Positions 24,374-36,619 of a stretch of DNA of 64,000 nucleotides are shown piece by piece. Origin of the DNA: Macrocystis pyrifera (lineage: Eukaryota > Sar > Phaeophyceae > Laminariales > Laminariaceae); contig JASSKH010000030.1 of NCBI GenBank assembly GCA_031763025.1, positions 4,083,495 through 4,147,494 on the forward strand, given 5' to 3'. Made by a program: the position numbers and the translations under genes. The number at the start of each line of letters is the position of its first letter. The first letter of the stretch is position 1. The notes below the pieces were generated by a model. The model worked only from the letters and a program-made list of their open reading frames with translations, had not been told where the DNA came from and did no database searches.

Positions 24374-27300
24374 TATTGTCTCGTGGTATAAGAATGAAGC
24401 TTAAGCTCACCAATCGCACTTCCACGTACCGCTCCGGCCGGCAATCCCTCTTTGTACCCTACGAGATCGGGCGTGTCTGCGTCATGAAGTGGAAATCGGT
24501 GACGTGTCTGACGTGTGCATCTTTTTGGCATCCTTTGGTTACCTTGAATATTTTTTCCGCCCTTGATTTCGTTTGACCTACCTCCTCGGCATGCTTGGCA
24601 TCCTTTAATCCTTGGCGCCCCTGACATGACTGACAGCCTGACCTTGATGTCCTTGACAGCCTTGACATGCCGGGTTTGTATACGCTTGGTGTATTTGACG
24701 TTACTCTGACACCCTTGACTTCCCCAACATCCTTGACATGTTTTACTTCCCTGACGTCCTCAATTCTCCGCTTCCTCCCCCCCTCCCCCCCCCCCCCCCC
24801 CCCCCCCCGCCCTCCGCCTCATTTTGTTCCTTGCCCCCCTCCCCCCCCCCTCCTTCTCCCTCTTCCCTCCCCGAATACCATCGCGTTTTTCCCAACCAAT
24901 GTCGTCGGTCACCCACCCACTCGGCCGACCCGGGGTTTCCTCAGCTTCTCAGGCGTTGACCGCGGCGTTCTCAACGGCGGAGCCCATTGCCGCCATCGAT
25001 TCCTTCTTGCGCGGCTTTCGCTGCACCCTCCCCTCCCCCGCCGCCACCACAACCACCACCACCACCGCTTTTGGTGGGCGGTTAGGGCCCGGCTGGGCTG
25101 CGGGTGCTGGTGCCGGTGCGAGGTCCGTCCTCCCACGGCATGTGGGGGCGGGAGCGGCGGCAGCGGCGGCAGCGGCGGCGGACGCCGCTACTGAGCGTAA
25201 CAACGTGGGGCTCGGGTCTCCCCTCCCGCTGCGGCCCGGGAGTGCGGACGATCGCGGAAACAGGTTCGCAGGCGGCGCCAGACGGTGGCGGGAAACAACG
25301 CCGCCGTCCTCGTCGTCTTCGTGGGCTGACAGGAGGCGAAAGGGGTTAGGAGGAGGGGACGGAAGTGGAGCAGTCGACGCGGCCAGGGAACGAGGAGTCG
25401 ATGGCGCGGGTGGCGAAGTTGGTGGTAGGCGCTTGCGATCGTCGCCGCCACCAACGCGAGCAACAGCAATAGCAGCAGCAGCAGCAGCAACAGCAGCAAC
25501 AGAAGCACCAACAACGACCGAGGATAGAGCTGCGGTGTTGTCGGCGGAGATGCCACCGCCGCCGCCGCCATCTCCTGTTTGTTCTCAAGCGGCGGTGACA
25601 GGGGTAGCAGATGTGGTGGGCGGGATTCCGGGTGACGCGTCTGTGTCAGGAGGCAAAGGCACCGACACTGACACCGGTAACGGTAACGGTACCGGTAACG
25701 GTACCAGGAATGGTACCGGTGGCGGTAACGGCGACGGTACCGGGGACGATACCGGGAACGGTACTGGAAACGGTATCGGGAATGGTACCGGGAACGGTAC
25801 CGGTAACGATGCCGGTAGCGGTATCGGCAACGGTGCCGGAAACGGTAGCAACAGCGACAACGGCGGGGAGTTCGTGGACCGAATTATAGCTTTGGCAGAC
25901 GCGCCGGGGCAGCTGCGTGCGGAAGCGCTCGGCCTGCTCACCCGCATCGGGCGGTCTTACCCAGCACACCTTTCCGGCGGCAGTGGCAGCGGCAGCGGCA
26001 GCGGCAGCGGCAGCGGCAGCGGCGGCGGCGGCGGCAGTGTCGGCGATGTTAACGGTGGTGTTGTTAGCGTTGACGTTGGTGTTAGTAGTGGTTTTGTTAG
26101 CGGTGGTGGTGTTGGCGGTCATGTTGGTGTCAGTGGTGGTGCTGTTAGCAGTGGCGGTGCTGGCGGCTACCTTGGTGTTGGCGGGGGCGGGGAGAGGAAG
26201 CGCCGGGCGGGAGAGGCGATGGCGACGACGACAATGACGACCACCTGGGAGCGGGCGTCGGGGCTGCTGCTACGGTGCTTCGCGGACCCAGACCAAAACT
26301 TGCGACTGCACGCGATGAAGGTTCTCGAGGCCTTACTTCTTGCGCGCGCGGAGCAAGCGGCTCTAGCGACGGCGGCGGCTCGAGAGGCAGCGGCAGCAGC
26401 GGTTGCGGTGGCAGCGGCGACGGTGGCGGCGGCGACTGCACCGGGAGCTGAGGGGGAGGGGATGGGTGTGGAGAACGCCGCAGGCAGTCTGAAAGAGGGT
26501 GGCGTGGGGGGGTCTCCGCCAGAAGAAGGCGTACTCGGTGGTGAGGTGGGGGCGACTAGTATGGAGGTCGGTGCGAGCCGTGGTGGTGGTGGTGGTGGCG
26601 ATAGTGGTGACGGTGGTGGGAGTGGGGGTGGTGGTGGTGGTTCTGGCAGTGGTGGCGGTGGGGGCGGTGGTGGCGGGCTTTGGGGAGAGCTCGTCCAGAA
26701 GCATCTGCAGCGGGCTCTGGAAGACCCGTACCACGGGGTCCGCGCGGTGGCCTGCTCGTGCCATGGGTGTCTGTTGAACTCCGACTGGCAGGCGTTTTCG
26801 CACCGGGAGCGGGCGCGGTGCCTGGACAGGGTGCTTGCGGCCACGAGCGACAGGGCCGCCGGTGTGTACTGTTCACGTTGTTGCTGTTGAGATACTGTAC
26901 CAGTGCTCATGATTGTGTGATTTAGATCCAGTGTTTTTTTCTCTGCGTCCTGTGTTGTAGATTTCTGTGTCCTGTGTCGGATGCGTTTCATACATCTCGC
27001 TCTTTGTATACGTCGTAAATACGAGGTATGCGCCAGGTACCTAGTTGATCTGTACATTTGGGAGAGAGATGGGGCGGGGCGGGGTGGGGTCGGGTGGGGT
27101 GAGGTGGGGGGTGCGGGGGTGGGAGAGGGGCACGAAACGCTCCTCGTGCACGCACAGTGTGGACAAGACTCGCCATCCGCCTGGCCGTCCCTTTGCCGTC
27201 GACACCATGAATAACTTTTCATAAGTTCAACTTGTAGATGATACCTGGTACTGCGTTGGACTCCCGTCAACACAGTGACCGCCTTAGCATGCCTCTTTCT

Positions 27301-28766
27301 CTGGCGCCACCAGGTGTGAGCGTCCTGGCGTGCAAGGTGATTGCCGGTCTCATGACCATGGCGGGACAGGATGGGACGGCGGCGTGGTGCCGAGAGCCCC
27401 GCTTCCTGGAACGCTGCGCTGCGCGGCTGGAAGAAATGATGGGAGACCCTAAGGTGGGAGTCTTGCCTTTGCACACCTCACACAGATCATCGATTCCCAC
27501 TTTATGATCTAGATCCTTCAGGGCAGAAAGATAGATAGATCCCTGATCTGTGCAATCCATAGGTGGGAGCCCTGTGAGCCTGCATGATCCATTAGTAGCA
27601 CGTATTTCCTGGCACAGATCCTGCACAGTATCTAATAACGGCAGGTTAGGATCTATCTGAAATATATCTGATCTATCTGATCTATAGGATCTACCTGATC
27701 TCTCCGATATATAAGATCTATCTGATCTATCTGATCTATCCTATCTATCTGATATATCTGGTCTATCTGACCCATCTGAAGATGATCTTTCCGGCGTGTA
27801 TATGTATATAACCTTTGATCCTTGTTTTTTTTTTCCTTCCAAGTTTTTCTCTCGACCTTGACGTTGTTTGCGTTTGTGGACAAGTTTTGGCGAAAGTGCA
27901 ATACGATGTAGGCCGTACTTGTCTGTTTTACGAGAAAGAAGGAGGCGGACTGTGTTGCTTTCGTGGCGACGGAGTGTGTCGTCTGCACGCGTTTATCTCT
28001 TGCCTGGCATCTCTGCATTTTTGTTTGGTTTCCATGCATAGAGCAGTAGCGTTGACGTGAATACGTCGATTTCCGAGCTCCCCCAAGCAGCGCAAGACGG
28101 GGGGGCGGGGGCGGGGGGTGCTGCTTTTCTATCCTCGTTTTTTTTGTCCGCAAACCACACGTTTCATTAATTTCCATATTCCCTAGCCCTAAAACTAACC
28201 TTGCCAGGCTGCTCTTCTCTCTTCCCGCCGTTCTCTGTCTCTCTCCCTCTCCCTCCCCCACGCTCTCTTTTGACTCGCCCCCTCCCCCGTCTCTCTCTGT
28301 CTCTCTCTTTCTCTCTCTCGCTCGCGTGTGTACGCTCCTGCCCCCCCTCCTTCCCCCCCCCTTCCACCCCGACACAACAGGCCACCGTCAGAGCGCAAGC
28401 CATGCTAGCCGTGGGCAACCTCTCCTGCTCCCTCCACCGCCTAAGGTCGGACGTGGACTCATCTCGAGGGCGTCACCCCACCGACACCAGCCCCAACCCC
28501 AACGATGCCGACACCAACACCAACACCAACACCAACAACGCCATCACCAATACCAACACCACTACCAACACCAACACCAACAACACCAACACCATCAACA
28601 GCAGCTGTGGCGATAATAGTACCCCTGAACATTCCCCACCCACCCCCCCCTCTGGTGCTACTGACACCTCAACCACGGTAGCTACTCCTGCCGCTCCTGC
28701 TGCTGCTACTGCTCTGCTGCTGCTGCTCCTGCTGCTGCTCGTGTGCTGCTGCTGCTGCTGCTCCTC

Positions 28767-28806
<40 letters not shown>

Positions 28807-31800
28807 GGGTAGTCTCATCCCGCGCGTGCGACTGCGCTCCCTGTGCAAAGGCGCCCTTCGCTTGACGGTGACAGAACCCGACAACGCCGCCGGTAGCGCC
28901 GTGCGTGCCCTAGGGTATTTAGCGTGGGGTTTGGATGCTGGTCAGGGCGAGGGGTGGGAGGGGGACCGGGGTGGGGGTGTTGACGAGGGAGGTGGGGTTG
29001 GAGGTGGGGATAGGGGTGCGATAGGGGTGCGAAAAGAGAAGGGGGAGGAGGAAGAGGTGGAGGCGGGGGAGGAGGAGGAGGAGGAAGAGGGGGGTGGGGA
29101 AGAAAGGCAGGAGGAGGAAGGGGAGGCGGGGGGGTAGAAAGAAGAAGAGGATGTGCAGCAGGAGCAGGAGCGGGAACGGGGGGGAGGGGAGGCTCCGGTG
29201 CTGAAGCGGTCGCCGCCCAGATCGACGGTGAGTTGGACGGGGTGGAGGACCAAGACAGAGAGCTGCAGGATAGGGCGGTGTTGGCCTTGGCTGGGAGGCT
29301 GGAGCTGCCAGACAAGGGGAGCGTGGGTACGGTGCCGCCGCCGGCGGGAGCGAGGGCTGCGGGGAGGGGGGGCGGGGAGCGGGAGGAGCGCGGAGACGCG
29401 GGGGGACGACGGGCCGACGTCGCAGCTGCGAAGTGCAGGTCAGTGTTCGTTTTTATCAGCTGGGGAGGGGGGGGGGGGGGGGTGTACTCATTATCGTGCA
29501 TGGCCGTAGTCGTATGACCATTGTGAGCATAGACCAACGTATCCCTACAATACCGGGACGGAGCACGTCGGGTTTTCACCGACCAGGCAGACATTGCTTG
29601 CACCAAGCGCGAAGCGCTGTGAGGTGCTCGGCGATTCGCATGAAGGGTGAGCTGCACTGCTATACAAAAACCGGGGAGTATTAATATTGATAGATGGGGA
29701 ACATTCCGTGAAATAATCTGTTGTTTGTTCGTAAGAGATAATTGAGTGGGTTGGTTCTTGTTAAGCATGGTAGCCATTTGTATGGTTGATGGCGTATGGG
29801 TGGAACTACCAAGTGGACGCAGCACGTGACGGGATTATCGTTTGTCGTCACTGAATGTACTCATTTTTCGGTCTTCGTGTGTTACGCTAGGTGGAACTGC
29901 TGCATCGCTCTCGGGATCGTTCTGTCGGCTCGTGGGGTGCAAGCTCGCGTGTCCGACGCAGCGTGGACGCCGGTCCTCATGCGGTCCCTGCGCAGGTAAG
30001 TAAATATGTTGGAGCTTGGCGCGGTGCGATGCGATGCGATGCGATGCGATGCGATGCGATGCGATGCGATGCGATGCGATGCGATGCGGTGCGGTGCGGT
30101 GCGATGCGATGCGATGCGGTGCGGTGCGGTGCGGTGCGGTGTGGTGCGGTGCGGTGCGGTGCGGTGCGGTGCGATGCGAGGCGATGCGATGCGATGCGAT
30201 GCGATGCGGTGCGGTGCGGTGCGGTGCACTGCATTGCGGTGCAATATGGTGCAATGCGGTGTACAGTCCGGTGTACAGTGCGGTGCAATGCGATCCCCCC
30301 ATTGGTTTGTTCTGAGTTTGCTCGGTTTGTTTTGTTCTAAGTTTGTCCGATTTTTTTGTTTTGATTTGTTGTTCCGATTTCGGCTTGACTTTTTCTTTAA
30401 CTTCGTTGACTTTTGTGCGCTGACTCTTGCTCTTGACTTTTGCTTTGACTTTTGCTCTGACCTTTGTGCTGGCTTTTTGCTCTAACTTTTGCGCTGACTT
30501 TCGCTCTGACCTTTGCGCTGGCTTCGCGCTGACTTTGCTCCGACTTCGGTCTGATTTTTCTCCGAATGTTGTGATTCTGTTTTGCGACATTTTGTTGTTG
30601 TCGTTGTTGTGCGTTTTCGCGTCCCGTTCGCACGAAAAAACAAGCATACGATATCACTTCCACGAGGGCAGAACGGGCTGTAATTCTTCTCGCATATAAA
30701 AATGCCCGCCAAGGCAAGAAACGTAATGGGGAGGAGAGCACGGAGAAGAGCCTGCTTTGTGACCCAATGGTTGATCTGAGGTACCGCTATTAATAGGAGA
30801 GAAAAAAGAAAGGGCGAAGACAATAAATGATATGTTTTTTTTAAAATAAATATATTATGTATAATGTATGCCGGTAATGTATACTTGTATGTGTATGTAA
30901 TATATGTACCTGGTACAAGTATATATACGGTAATGGTGGTGGACCTATTTTTTTTTCTTCGGGCGCTGTCTTCTTCTTCGCCCAAAATATGACTGGTCGA
31001 TACAATTTATTCTGGGGCTCTTCACTTCACGCAGGCGCTGTCTGCTTCGCCCAAAATCTCTGACTTTCGAGGCATAACAAAAGGACAGCTGGACGACCGA
31101 ATCTGATGACTTCGGTACAGTGGGCACACACCGGAAATTGTTATTGTAAACAAAGCGGGTGCTGGCCACTCTGTGTGGGAGTAATAAGGGCGCCGGGGGC
31201 TATTCGGTAATATATGGTCGATACATGGAAGGCAGCGTATAGTGATATTGTACCACATACGAAAGTCGGTGTGCCGACGCCACATGTATTTTGGAAGGCG
31301 GGGATGGTGAAAATAATCCCCGGGGTGGTCAGGGGATGCTTGAATATCATCCCCGGGTTTTCGAGTTTTGAGAACCAGGGACAGCCAAAATTAATGTGAA
31401 CGATGAGGCATGCTTTGTTGGGTAGTAGTCCCAGTCACAAAACAAAATTGGACCAAAACGAATGCTGTTACGATGGTATCTCTATCATACTACTCTGATC
31501 CGAAATATAAGGACCTTTTATATATTAATATGAATACAAGCGGTTCTTATATTGACAGACACCAAGAGTGGTGTCACGCATCCGCGGTACGTACGAGGGG
31601 AAAAAAATACCCCCTACCCCTCCCTTACCCTCCTCCCCGAACCCCCCCCCCCCCCCCCCCCCACACACACACACCCACCCACACCCCCTCATTAATCCAT
31701 GCGACGCTGTCATCCATGCGCAAGAAAATTCCGCCTCACAAGCGGTTCTTACATGGTAGGGTGCAGCTCACCGTTCTTGCGACGACTCGTCTAACACCTC

Positions 31801-34800
31801 ACGGCGCTTCGCATCGCGCTTGGTGCGGGCAACGTTTTGCCTGGCCGGTGAAAACTCGACGTGCTCCTTTTCCGGCCTTGTAGAGATGCGAAGGTCTATG
31901 GTCATACGATTACGGGCATGCATGACCATGACACGAGTACCCCCCTCCCCCCCCCCCGCCCACCCCCCGGGCGCGCTTCCTCCGTTTGGAACTCTGTTTT
32001 TTTTAACGGAAACCGGCAAAGCAGGTCGGTCGAGGAAGACAAGCACCTCAAAGTTCGAACACATGCTGCCCTCGCCCTTAAGGCCGTGTTCGACTTAAAC
32101 GCCTACGGGGAGCACCTGTCCCCCGTTCTGGGTGGCTGTTTGAGGACACTAGAGGCCTGCAGGAAAAGGCTTGTTGTCGACGATCCCACGCAGATAAGGT
32201 GAGGGTTGTGTCGGGGGTAGGGGTCGGGTAGGGTGGGGTGGGGTGGAGTAGGGTGGGGTGGGCGGGGGGGGGGGGGAAGGGAGGGGGCGCGGCGCACTCG
32301 ATATCATGCATGGCCGTAGTCGTATGACCATAGACCCTCGCATCCAAACATCGCCGGGACGAAGGGGTGGAGGGGGGGGGGGGGTTGAGCAGCACCATGT
32401 GAGTCATGTGTCGGGGAGGGGATTTGGGAGGGGAGAGGAGGGGGGGAGGGGATGAGGAGATTTATATCATGCATGGCCGCGGTCGTTCGACCGTAGACCC
32501 TTGCATCCCTACAATGCGAGACGGGTTGTGTCATGGGGATCCCTCACAGTTATAAGGAGTGTTCACGGCGTAGGGTGGGAGGTGGGGGGGGAGGGGACAA
32601 GGAGGGTACGCGGGGGGGGGGGGGGGGGGGTACTTATTGTCATGCATGGCCGTAGTCGTATGCCCATAGACCCTCGCATCCCTACAATGCCGGGAGGGAG
32701 CACGTCGGGTTTTCACCGACCAGGCAGACATTGCTTTCACCAAGCGCGAAGAGCCGTGAGGTGTTGGGCGAGTCGCATGAAGGGTGAGCTGCATCCTACT
32801 AAGAACCGCTTTCGAGGCGGATTTTCTTGCATGTGGATGACAGCATCAACGCATTGATTTAATTTTCTGGTGTGGCAACTTCCAGAGACAGCAATGGGTT
32901 TACTATGTATCTGCCTCGTGGGTGCCTCACCATATACACACTACGTGATACGATCATCCCCCTCGTGCGGAGTAATGGTTTCTCCTGCACAAAAATGATG
33001 TAACTCGACCGCCAGCCGTGGTAACCGCCAAACAAACAAAAAACTAACGGTATCCTGGCTGTCTAGCTCACGCAGTGAGAGGCGTGTTGTACAGCGTCGT
33101 CGCCAACCGACGCCAACCCAAGGTATACATATATATATAAACCAGATATACAGTATAGAGGGCACGCGAGGGGGGGGGGGGGGGGGAGGGGATGTTCTCC
33201 TCATCAGGCATGGCCGTAGTCGTGTGACCGTATACCGTAGGGGGGCGTAGTCACTTGTTGCTCGCCTTAGTCGTTTGATCATTGACCACGCATCCGATTT
33301 GAGACCGAGCACCGTTCCCACTCCTAGTAAAGACCACCTCCAACAGTTGGAGCTCTTATTACGTTGTTTTCATGGGGGGGGGAGGGTGTACTCATTGTCG
33401 TGCGTGGCCGTAGTTGCGTATACGACCATGAACCGCGCGAGAGAGGGGAGAGCGATTTGTATGTATTATTTGTATTTATACACTCCGACTCCGAAGTATT
33501 TGTGTGTATGTATATACAAGGCGCTTCGCCGCGCGGGCGGCCTACGCCGCCCGCTACGCTCGCTCAGGAAGGAAACATCAAATTATGCGAAGCGGACAGA
33601 GGTCCATGATTGAATATTGTTTTTTTTATGGCCCCTGCAGTTAGCTGCAAACTGGCGACTTGATAATGCCAAGATAAAGAGTCTTGCCGCCATGCTTCAG
33701 GAGAAAACCGCTCGGACGCCACATATGCTTCGCGTCGCGGGCGGTTTTCCGCTACGCTCGCCCACACGTCGTACATTCGTACATACCCCAGGCAGGGTAC
33801 TTATTTCTTCGTTCGATATGCTCTGTGTCTTGTGTACTCGTCGTATGTACGAAAGATAAAGCACAGAACGGCACAGCAACACAGCAAAAACAATGAAAAT
33901 GAAACCGAAAATTTCTAAAAGAAAAAAAATCCCCGTCCCCTTCCGTGTAATAATTTACTACTTGAGTGGAACACCTTACACCAGTCAAAAAAAAAAAAAA
34001 AATGAAAAAAAGAAAAAATCTTACAGCAGAGCTTCTCTCTCAGCCTCGTACGCCGCCCGCCCCTCTCGCGACCATCTCGCCACCGATTCAGTCCGGGTAA
34101 AGCTTCCCTCCCTCTCTTCCACAGTGAGCCCCGTCGCCCGCCTCGCGTGAAGCCCGGTGCTCACCGTGGACCTCGACGCAAGCTCGACAATGTTGGTGCT
34201 CATTCGGGGTACCTCCCTCTTGTGACCCGGTCGCGAAAATAGGCACCGCTTGAATATCATCTTACAATCCCGAACGACCCTTAAATACTCGTACGTACTC
34301 TATCCAAAATCACAAATGGAGGCCAGACAGAGCCTATTGATGCATCCCTCGTGTCTCGAGGCACACGCGACACCTAGGCACGAAAGCGGCGACCGCGCTC
34401 CTTGCAACTCCCCCCTCTACTCGCCAGCATCCGCTGACAACCGCGACGGTGCCGGGTTCGCCCGCGCAACCGTGCTCGGAGTACACGCACGCACACGAAA
34501 CGAAAGAAGAAAAAGGAAAGAAGGACTGAAAGTACAACGAGAAATGGAGAAAACAAAGACTCGCTGGAACGGTCCGGCAAGTAATAAACGGAGGCGATTC
34601 CCAAGTGGGAGCTCTGAGAGGCCAGGGATGTACCAACCGAGCACGCTCAGAGATCGAGATCTAAGTAAGTATATCTATGTGTGTATGTATGTATGTATGT
34701 ATGCATGTATGTATGTATGTATGTATGTATGTGATTGTGTCTATTTCTGTTCAAAGCGAGTGGGTATATATGCCACGCTGTATTCAGCGGTGGTGAATGG

Positions 34801-36466
34801 CATGGCCCATATGTGAAAAACAAACAAAATATTATAACTGTGAGATCAAAATATTCTTCGAAGCTGTCTACAGGCTTGGTGTAATACTTTCATCATAGCG
34901 TCGCTACGAGGTGTGTGTGTGTGGCCTGACCGACACACAGCGAAGTTCCCTTCAAGTTTGCGACGGATTGTGTAACCTGTGATATGAAATATTTTTCGTT
35001 TTGCGGCGGAACATGGCGGGCGGCGGGTGCGCGGCGGGGGGGGGGGGGGGGATGATTTTGTCCTCGGCGTGGGGTTGCGGACTGGGGGGACAGGGGTTGG
35101 GGTGATAAGTGTGGAGGCGTGTTTCAATGATAAGGATACAACGTGGCACTCGTTTTCCCCCTAAAATATTTCTGACTGTATGACCGCGCTCCTTAACCCG
35201 ATGTCGTTTAGAATATCATCATAAACAGTTGTTTTACAACATTGTTCATGATATATACGTATCTGTCTATCGTACGCTTTGGGGTTGCTCTTCGGGGTTT
35301 CTTTTTGTTGTTGATTTTCTCAATATTCAGTTTTTTCGGCCTACTGCCGGTATTGAGGTATTGAACTCCTATTAATACTACAAATGGAGTGTGGAGCCTC
35401 ATGAAAAAAAATGGGTGTTTGTCTCTGCCGTACACAGTCTCGCTGGCATGCGGATACAGCGGTGTGGCCCCCTTTTTAAGACCGTCCGGTCTATGTCGCC
35501 GTTGACATCCTGTGACGGCAACCGAAACATTGGTTGATAACTTCGTACCCAGTACGAGCAGCGTGGGCGCCGAGCAGCAGTACGGGGTAGGATCATCTTC
35601 CTTCCGTGCCGTACGACTCCTTTCATCGACCCTTGTGACTCGGGACACTATTGCGGGGGTCCATAGTTAACGGGACCAAATCTTGTTAGTAAAAATAGGT
35701 AAATATAAAGGTTTTTATGTATACAGTAGGTCCTGTTAACTATGGTCCCCCGTAATAGCCAGTTTGCATTGAATTCGGGCCGTTCTACGATAGAGGCTCA
35801 CCCTAAATTTTCTGAGGGGCTCCTCGCTTGACCTTAAGGAGCTCCACACCTCACCCGAAAACTGACGTCAACGAAGACTCAAAAAGCATCCCGATGAATA
35901 ATCCCATGGCCCGAGTATACAAAAACGTCGTTTTTCGAAACAAGACTGGCATTCCGACGATTCTGGGTTAAGGAGCCCCGTCATTCAGAAAACATTTTAG
36001 CGGAAATGTGCCTCCTCTATCGTAGAAAGGCCGTTACTGCAATCTTTCCCCAGAGGGTTTATTAATGGTCGTAGTTTGTAGAGATTTATTTATTTAGACC
36101 CAGGTAAGTCGACTTATGTCACGAGAAAAAAAGCAACTACTTGGAATTGGTATGAGTTTTTTTTTTTTTTTTTTTTTTTTGGGGGGGGGGTGGACTTGAA
36201 ATGGGTGGTCCGAGTTTGTAGTATTACGCGGGAGCATAGTAAATAGGACCTACGGTAAAGACAAAAACCTATATATTTATCTATTTTTGCTAACAACATT
36301 TGGTCCTATTTACTAGGGCCCCCCGTAATGGTTGCTGTTGTTGCTGTAGGTGTGGTTGTTGCTGCTGCTGCTGCTGTTGTTGTTATGGTTGCTTCCGTTG
36401 CTGCTGTTGCTGCTGCTGCTGCCGTGCCCCAACTAGTTTTATCGTATACCCTCAAAACCCCTCCTC

Positions 36467-36528
<62 letters not shown>

Positions 36529-36573
36529 CGTGCCCCAACTAGTTTCATCTTATACCCTGAAAACCCCTCCCTC

Positions 36574-36619
<46 letters not shown>

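Noticed and set aside
26167-27474. 435-codon minus-strand ORF rich in Pro, Thr and Ser
   Set aside because: It is antisense to exons 8-9 of the HEATR6-like gene, whose plus-strand reading has conserved HEAT helices. The openness comes from GC-rich repeats.
28381-28812. Reading 28381-28812 as one continuous exon through the CTG tract
   Set aside because: The frame ends at TAG and gives Leu/Cys runs, while an intron with acceptor GGGTAG restores the conserved frame. Kept as an alternative only.
28815-29825. 336-codon minus-strand ORF
   Set aside because: Antisense to the low-complexity exon 11 and to an SC-A copy; the N-terminal part is the translated repeat.
29835-30647. ORFs of His/Ala/Ser or Met-Arg-Cys-Asp repeats on both strands
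   Set aside because: Translations of the GCGAT/GCGGT array; a five-base unit with no stop is open in every frame.
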